Assembly: GCA_015680685.1 (NCBI GenBank)
Contig: MNCI01011809.1
Coordinates: forward strand, 118,096 to 182,095
Reading direction: 5' to 3'
DNA length: 64,000 bases
Source: Gnetum montanum
Taxonomy: Eukaryota > Streptophyta > Gnetopsida > Gnetales > Gnetaceae
The notes under the pieces were generated by a model. The model searched no databases, had not been told where the DNA came from, and worked only from the letters and a program-made list of their open reading frames with translations. Shown one piece after another: positions 59,163 through 64,000 of this stretch. Position numbers and translations under genes: made by a program. How positions within the stretch are numbered: position 1 is the stretch's first letter; each line of letters opens with the position of its first letter.

Positions 59163-59612
59163 CCGCCTGCGAAGTATACCGTGCCTTGGGGGTTCTGAAA
59201 ATACGTTGACACATGACGGGCCACGAACAACGTATTGTATGCGTGGTAGCAGTTGAAGCGGGTCATACCCCAGATCCAATGCAAGCTCCTCAGACCCCGA
59301 GAGCTGAGTGGTCGGTCCTCGGGATTGCCCGTTTCAACCGCCCCGTTTGTCAGGTAGGCCAGAATCCCCTACGAAGACCCTGGCAACAGGTGCTCCAGAA
59401 TGGCACTAGCAACATCTCCGGTCACATGGGACCAAATGATGATGCTGAAATTACGCACCAAAAACTGCAAGAATTCCAGTGCCCCCTTGCGGTACCAGAT
59501 AGCCTTCCCCTGCACTCTTGTGTGTGGAGGAGGGACATTTGGGACGATGGGGTTTAACCAGCATAAAACCCCAACAACATCCAGCACAAGTAGGATGGGC
59601 TTCAGCGCGATG
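59163..59612 (-). other. Exon 2 of D antisense gene: degenerate FCP1/NIF (HAD-type) domain
   Basis: Family layout is visible: motif I as LLVLDVVGVLCWL; the RPGL..FL-type helix as RKGALEFLQFLVRNF; motif II as SIIIWSH; and the closing strand and helix as LRSLHWIWG..RFN, YNTLFVARHV, FQNPQGTVYF. Plant relatives end in NTLLVDDSP..., so the motif IV acidic pair is missing. The second Asp of motif I is Val. Copies A and B have Glu for the first Asp. I infer a binding or scaffold role, not phosphatase activity. The TAG at 59369-59371 lies within this exon. Confidence 0.75.
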
Positions 59613-60165
59613 CTGTAGAAACAAGCAAGACTCATTAAAACACCTACATCTGCATGTCTAGAACTAACACAGAAATCGTAAAACGCAACCAGGCCGAAAT
59701 TGCCCAAACCCTTGCAACAACGCAAGGTTTGTCCCTGACAACGGCAATGAACGCAACCTCACCAAAACCCTCGCACTAAGCCGAGGTCCATAACTTGACA
59801 TACGCATTCACGCAAGAGACATTCAAAAAAAAAACAAAACAAATAGACATATAGAGCAAGCGTAGGTACAAGAAAAATGGCCTACCGGTTAAGGGGCGTT
59901 GGATCGCAGACATCGATTAACGCCTTCGAGACACGGTTCAGGCTTGCCTGCACTTCGTCGATTTTCGCCAGTTTGGCATTCTGTTTCTTTGCCTTCGGTG
60001 CCATCACGATAGTTGTAGTTTTTCTTCAGTACCTGCTTACAAATCCTTGCAAGATTACACGCCCTAGCTTTCTGCTCTCTCTTCTCTCTGTTCTTCCTTT
60101 TCTTTGCTCTTCCTTGTAAATTCAAATTGCGATAGCCAACAACCAGTTTTCGTCAGAGAAACACT

Positions 60166-60173
60166 TATTTATA
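60166..60173 (-). promoter_or_regulatory. TATA box of D antisense gene
   Basis: TATAAATA (within CGTATAAATAAG on the minus strand), 162 bases upstream of the antisense ATG, allowing a purine-rich leader of about 130 bases. B has the same box 139 bases upstream of its antisense ATG. Confidence 0.6.
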
Positions 60174-60431
60174 CGCGAGGATCGCCGACTTGATATTGGA
60201 TCAAAGCGGAACTTTCCTGAAACGGAATCCGAAAATTCGGTATTAATGCGGCTGATATCGCACGCTCCACTGTCCGAAATGATGTTAAACTACCACATCT
60301 TATCGCCTCGTAATCGGGTTGCATTGATTACAAGCTCTGTCCACAACATTCAAAATTTCAGTTAGCATTCCACGTTTGGCAACATCCTGTCACTTGCCTC
60401 CTAACCGTTTACGCACTTGCTGGTTTTGCAG
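60174..60431. other. Spacer between antisense promoter and pol acceptor
   Basis: No gene. Contains one TGATGTTAAACTACC unit (near 60278) of the common repeat class. Sense transcripts would end the intron here and antisense transcripts would start just left of it, so this stretch probably carries control signals for both strands. Confidence 0.45.
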
Positions 60432-60443
60432 GACAGACGGAGG

Positions 60444-63400
60444 ATGGACACCACGGTTTCAGCACCTTTAACCTTGACAGGCCCATACGGGCACTTAGCC
60501 AGGCCATTTGACTTCACATTAGTAGACGCTAACCCCCCTTTAGCAGGCGTAACCATAGCTACATCGGAGACATCCCCAGAGTGGCCAGAACAGTCCACGC
60601 GCACGCTAGACCTGGAAGCTGGGGACATAACCGAGGACCCCATTAGTGAGGTCCCTATCGTTACGCATAGGGGTGAGACCAAAACACTCAAGGTCAGTTC
60701 TTTGCTAGACGAGAAAACGCACAACGCAATAAAACAGGTTCTGCAAGACAACATCACTGTCTTTGCATGGTCATATGAGGATATGCCTGGGTTAGATCCT
60801 AGATTAATCCAGCATAACATTATCCTTGACCCGCAAATTAAACCGGTTAGGCAAAAGGCACGCAAGATCAAACCAGAGATCGCGCTAGCAGTGCGTGATG
60901 AAATCACCAAACTATATCGGGCTGGTTTCATCCGCGCGGTCGATTATTCAGACTGGGTATCTAATATTGTGGTCGTGCCGAAGAAAACTGGGGGTATACG
61001 CATATGCATAGACTTCCGGGATCTGAACAAGGCCACAATCAAGGATAACTTCCCATTACCGAGTATCGACCAGCTAGTGGATACAACAGCTGGGCATGCG
61101 CTTCTGTCCTTCATGGATGGCTTCTCAGGCTATAACCAGATTCGCATCAACCCAGAACATCAACTGACCACAACGTTTATGACACCCTGGGGGACATTTT
61201 GCTATACCATGATGCCTTTCGGTCTGAAGAACGCCGGAGCGACGTATCAACGGGCCATGACGTACATCTTTAGCGATTACCTCCTAGGAAGACTGAATGA
61301 TTATGTAGACGACATAGCTGTAAAATCTTTGAAGTCGGAAGATCATTCAGAGGACCTGGGGTTAGTCCTTAAAAGATGCTCCATGCACGAGCTCCGGCTT
61401 AACCCAAAGAAGTGCGTGTTCGGAGTCAAAACCGGACGCATGCTGGGGTTTGTGGTATCGGAAGCCGGCATACGAGTTGACCCTGATAAGGTCAAAGCCA
61501 TTGTCGCGTTAAAGCCTCCCACAGACCTCAAGCAACTACGCGGGTTACAGGGCCGCTTACAGTTCATACGCAGGTTCATTTCAAGGTTAACCGACAAACT
61601 ACACCCCATGCAACATTTGCTGAAAAAGGGGGTTAATTTTGAATGGACCGACGATTGCCAGCGTGCGTTTGACAGTCTAAAACAGGAATTGCAACATCTA
61701 CCGACGGTTTTCCCGCCACAAAGGGACCTGCCTTTTTTCATCTACCTCGCCACTTCGGACGTAGCAATAGCAGCGTTGCTTTGTCAGAAAAGGGAGGATG
61801 GGTCAGAAATGCCCATCTATTACCTAAGTCACGCTCTATGTGCGTACGAGACGAGATATAACGACGTTGAGCGTAATTGCTTAGCATTAGTTTTTACGCT
61901 CAAGAAATGTAGGCATTACCTTTTTCGCAGTCAGGTTAACGTCATTTGTAAAAATAACATCCTTAGGGCCATTACGCATAGTCTATACGAAAGTAGCAAA
62001 ATCGCTCGCTGGAAGGCTATCACCGCGGAGTTCGACCTCCACTACATTGGCCAGTCATCTACGAAGGGCCAAGCGATAGCCGACCAGTTAACAACTTCAC
62101 CAATTGACAACCACGCAACCGTAGAGCCAGAATTTCCTGATGAACATGTACATAGTTTAAGCCCTGTTTCGGCAGGCCTCGAAGCAACATTGTATTTCGA
62201 TGGAGCTTCAACCGCCAGAGGCGGCAGTGCGGCCACTGTTCTTACGCTATCGCCTGAGGATGTGCGTCTACACGCTTATCGATTGACCTTCCCTTGTACG
62301 AACAATGTGGCAGAGTACGAGGGGCTCCTCAGGGGATTACTAACTGCAGGCGAACTCGATGTTCAACACCTGGCAATTAGGGGCGATTCGATGCTTGTCA
62401 TAAATCAAATCACTGGAGTCTACGCCTGCAAGGCGGTACACTTGCAGCCCTATTGTGATCAGGCTAAAAGTCTCCTGAGGCGATTTATGACCTTCGACGC
62501 CCAGCACGTCCCACGGACTGACAACACGCTGGCCGACGCACTGGCCACTCTGGCTTTACACGTGCCGTCGCACTTGCTTAACACCTGCCCTACATTGATT
62601 ACAGACTGCGCAGACCCTATCATTCAGACGGCGCACATCTCCTCTCTCACCGAGGCGAGCACGCCTGAATGGTACGATCATATCAAATCTTATCTTTTAC
62701 AGGGTGAGTTACCAGCTGCTTTAACGCGCGCGCAAAAAGACGCAACCCGTAAACGCGCTAGGCACTACGTCATCATCGGAGACAGCACTCTCTGCAGACG
62801 CTCCTTTGATGGCGTATTGCTCACCTGCGTTAACGCAGACCAAGCACAACACATCGTCAGCGAGGTTCACGAGGGACTGTGCGGCGGCCACGTAGCACCA
62901 CGGGCTATGGCCCTAAAAATCCGTCGCTTAGGGTACTACTGGCCACGCATGGAAAGAGATTGTTTGACAAAGGTTAAGACCTGTGACACGTGTCAACGTC
63001 ACGCAAACCTCATCCACGTGTCACCCACAGAATTGCACACCACACAGATCACATGGCCATTCCAACGATGGGGACTGGACATTATAGGACCCATCACGCC
63101 AAAATCTTCCGCAGGACATAGCTTCATCATTACCGCCACCGAGTACTTCACGAAGTGGGTAGAAGCTGTCCCCCTGCGGAAAATTACATCCCAACAGGTT
63201 TGCCATTTCATCTTGGATAACATTGTAACCCGATTTGGTCTCCCAATGACTATTGTGACCGACAATGGGCCACAGTTTAGTAGCGTGGATACCAAATCCT
63301 TCTGTGACAACCTAGGCATCAGGCAGTCCTTTTCCTCCCCTTATTACCCGCAGGCAAATGGTCAAGCTGAAGCATCAAACAAGATAATCATCAATTTACT

Positions 63401-63911
63401 CAAGAAAATGCTCGACGGCAACAAAAGGCGGTGGCATGAGCAGATCCTCTATGTGCTATGGGCATATCGTACTACGTGTAGAACAGCTACAGGCAGTACG
63501 CCCTATAGCCTAGTCTACGGATCTGAGGCGGTGCTACCTCTTGAATTGCAAATTCCTTCTCTGAGAATGGTCCTCTCCACCATTATAAATGAGGCTCAAC
63601 ACACCGAGGCTCGAATAATGGACTTGGAGTCATTGGAAGAGAAGCGAATACAGGCTCTTGAGGCAATTGAGAAATATCAGGATAAGCAAAAGCAAAAGCA
63701 TCATCATAACCTTCAGCAGCGTCCGATCAAGAAAGGAGACTTGGTTCTCAAGGCTGTGCGTGAACCAGTAGGCAAGTTCTCTACAAACTGGGAAGGCCCT
63801 TTTTTGGTAACCGACGCATACAGCAACGGAGCGTTCAAATTGGCAGACGTCAACGGCAACGAGTTAGCAAATCCTGTGAATCACGTATACTTAAAGCGGT
63901 ATTTCATCTAG
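60444..63911 (+). CDS. pol: Intact pol of element D (RT, RNase H, second RNase H, integrase)
   Basis: 1,155 residues from the ATG at 60444, 12 bases after the acceptor AG; no stop inside. RT with CIDFRDLNKATI, FMDGFSGYNQIRIN, FGLKNAGATYQ and catalytic YVDD (residues 287-290), followed by thumb and connection. First RNase H (FIYLATSDVAIAALL, YNDVERNCLALVF). Second, archaeal-type RNase H with the acidic set in YFDGAS (Asp586), AEYEGLL, IRGDS and DNTLADALA, the mark of Tat/Ogre elements. Integrase with an HHCC finger (VHEGLCGGH, CDTCQRH) and catalytic D879, D940 and E976 in D-D-35-E spacing (GLDIIGP, TDNGPQF, GQAEASN). C-terminal tail KGDLVLKAVREP, NWEGPFLV, ending HVYLKRYFI. The short in-frame extension upstream of 60432 lies in the presumed intron. 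Complete active sites suggest recent activity. Confidence 0.95.
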   Translation: MDTTVSAPLTLTGPYGHLARPFDFTLVDANPPLAGVTIATSETSPEWPEQSTRTLDLEAGDITEDPISEVPIVTHRGETKTLKVSSLLDEKTHNAIKQVLQDNITVFAWSYEDMPGLDPRLIQHNIILDPQIKPVRQKARKIKPEIALAVRDEITKLYRAGFIRAVDYSDWVSNIVVVPKKTGGIRICIDFRDLNKATIKDNFPLPSIDQLVDTTAGHALLSFMDGFSGYNQIRINPEHQLTTTFMTPWGTFCYTMMPFGLKNAGATYQRAMTYIFSDYLLGRLNDYVDDIAVKSLKSEDHSEDLGLVLKRCSMHELRLNPKKCVFGVKTGRMLGFVVSEAGIRVDPDKVKAIVALKPPTDLKQLRGLQGRLQFIRRFISRLTDKLHPMQHLLKKGVNFEWTDDCQRAFDSLKQELQHLPTVFPPQRDLPFFIYLATSDVAIAALLCQKREDGSEMPIYYLSHALCAYETRYNDVERNCLALVFTLKKCRHYLFRSQVNVICKNNILRAITHSLYESSKIARWKAITAEFDLHYIGQSSTKGQAIADQLTTSPIDNHATVEPEFPDEHVHSLSPVSAGLEATLYFDGASTARGGSAATVLTLSPEDVRLHAYRLTFPCTNNVAEYEGLLRGLLTAGELDVQHLAIRGDSMLVINQITGVYACKAVHLQPYCDQAKSLLRRFMTFDAQHVPRTDNTLADALATLALHVPSHLLNTCPTLITDCADPIIQTAHISSLTEASTPEWYDHIKSYLLQGELPAALTRAQKDATRKRARHYVIIGDSTLCRRSFDGVLLTCVNADQAQHIVSEVHEGLCGGHVAPRAMALKIRRLGYYWPRMERDCLTKVKTCDTCQRHANLIHVSPTELHTTQITWPFQRWGLDIIGPITPKSSAGHSFIITATEYFTKWVEAVPLRKITSQQVCHFILDNIVTRFGLPMTIVTDNGPQFSSVDTKSFCDNLGIRQSFSSPYYPQANGQAEASNKIIINLLKKMLDGNKRRWHEQILYVLWAYRTTCRTATGSTPYSLVYGSEAVLPLELQIPSLRMVLSTIINEAQHTEARIMDLESLEEKRIQALEAIEKYQDKQKQKHHHNLQQRPIKKGDLVLKAVREPVGKFSTNWEGPFLVTDAYSNGAFKLADVNGNELANPVNHVYLKRYFI

Positions 63912-63939
63912 CGGCAACGATGGTAGCGATAGCAGGTAT

Positions 63940-64000
63940 GACGACTAACGTCCGCTACGACGTTAAACTGGCACTGACCATCCGCTACGACGTAAAACTG
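63940..64000 (+). repeat. Start of 3' tandem repeats of D
   Basis: Two and a bit units of TCCGCTACGACGTTAAACTG right after the pol stop; the array continues beyond the window. Undamaged CpGs show the ancestral form of the TCTGCTATGA units of B and C. Confidence 0.8.

Larger units (their letters stand above)
55800..60004 (-). pseudogene. Antisense eight-exon gene of element D: FCP1/NIF-like domain, coiled coil, acidic tail
   Basis: Minus-strand exons: 1 60004-59886, 2 59612-59163, 3 59043-58769, 4 58660-57620, 5 57529-57272, 6 57193-57065, 7 56990-56173, 8 56093-55800 (119, 450, 275, 1041, 258, 129, 818 and 294 nt; total 3,384 = 1,128 codons). All seven introns (74-273 nt) begin GT, end AG, and keep the frame. 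Exon 1: lysine-rich start MAPKAKKQNAKLAKIDEVQA. Exon 2: phosphatase-like domain. Exon 4: unidentified 347-residue domain, perhaps akin to plant-transposon-associated proteins, followed by a basic stretch (RGKRLAEEIVEPAARRKRLR). Exon 5: low complexity. Exon 7: charged, helical, coiled-coil-like. Exon 8: acidic. Three in-frame stops (TAG 59371-59369, TAG 56742-56740, TGA 56649-56647), each one C-to-T change from CAG or CGA, so this copy is inactive but recently so. Role unknown. Confidence 0.85.
55145..60431 (+). other. Candidate sense intron between protease and pol of D
   Basis: Donor-like GTAAGT at 55145 and acceptor-like GCTGGTTTTGCAG ending at 60431. It removes the TTAAACTAG repeats and the entire antisense gene. 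Ogre elements are known to splice an intron between protease and RT, which makes this plausible. Joining the two exons gives a stop across the junction, so pol would start at its own ATG 60444 (12 bases downstream). The AG-to-ATG distances in A (10), D (12) and B (13) do not keep a frame, which fits independent initiation. Not proved without RNA. Confidence 0.55.
49340..64000 (+). mobile_element. Element D: youngest Tat-type retrotransposon with antisense gene, right end outside window
   Basis: Order: 5' LTR 49340-51073, primer site 51080, gag 51320-53991, protease to 55119, candidate sense intron (about 55145-60431) containing tandem repeats and the whole antisense gene (60004-55800), pol 60444-63911, then 3' repeats. 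The visible part is 14.7 kb. Pol is fully open, so D inserted recently, although gag, pro and the antisense gene carry point stops. It lies in E's 5' LTR. The 3' LTR is not in the window. The order gag-pro-RT-RNase H-aRNase H-integrase and the second RNase H place it in the Tat/Ogre branch. Confidence 0.93.

Noticed and set aside
60401-60931. 176-codon minus-strand ORF at the start of pol
   Set aside because: Mirror of the conserved pol N-terminus; the equivalent in B (13374-13682) survives only because pol is conserved on the plus strand. The antisense gene's exon 1 and TATA box lie elsewhere.

Overview
The window is repeat-filled nuclear DNA of a land plant. I see no host gene that does not lie inside a transposable element, and no rRNA, tRNA or CRISPR. 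The element families (Ty3/gypsy Tat/Ogre-type with a second RNase H, a chromovirus, a Ty1/copia gag), the dense nesting and the long decayed LTRs suggest a large, slowly purged genome. A gymnosperm is my guess, but nothing here proves it.

Layout, left to right. Element A (+, Tat type, left end outside the window) covers 1-9696 and sits inside element B (+, Tat type, seen from 9697 to 20589). B borders a decayed chromovirus F (+), visible at 20595-22302 and about 36857-38750. F is split by a copia-like element G (minus strand, LTRs 22303-23604 and 35692-36856). G is split by a complete Tat-type element C (+, 26192-34943, near-matching 5-bp target duplications). After F come a poorly resolved AT-rich stretch and a ~184-bp satellite-like array (about 40680-41801). 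A Tat-type element E (minus strand) enters the array at 41802; its 5' LTR is interrupted at 49340 by the youngest element, D (+, 49340 to the right edge), whose pol is fully open.

The main discovery is a spliced gene carried on the antisense strand of A, B and D, between protease and reverse transcriptase. In D I can lay out eight exons (60004 down to 55800) with GT/AG borders and compatible phases throughout, about 1,127 codons. In A and B the visible exons have the same order and nearly the same lengths; exon 2 is 450 nt in all three. Exon 2 encodes an FCP1/NIF (HAD-family) phosphatase-like domain whose catalytic residues are degraded. Exon 4 is a long unidentified domain, exon 7 is coiled-coil-like, and the last exon is acidic. 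The gene has its own antisense TATA box and lies inside what looks like a sense intron of the retrotransposon, with gag-pro before it and pol (own ATG) after it.

C and E are a second kind of Tat-type element: LTR, gag-pro, repeats, LTR, with no pol and no antisense gene. They presumably depended on autonomous relatives such as A, B and D. All five share short tandem repeats around a TTAAACTRG core, and those with a visible 3' end share a small exon-like cassette and (A, C, E) a hairpin overlapping the polypurine tract.
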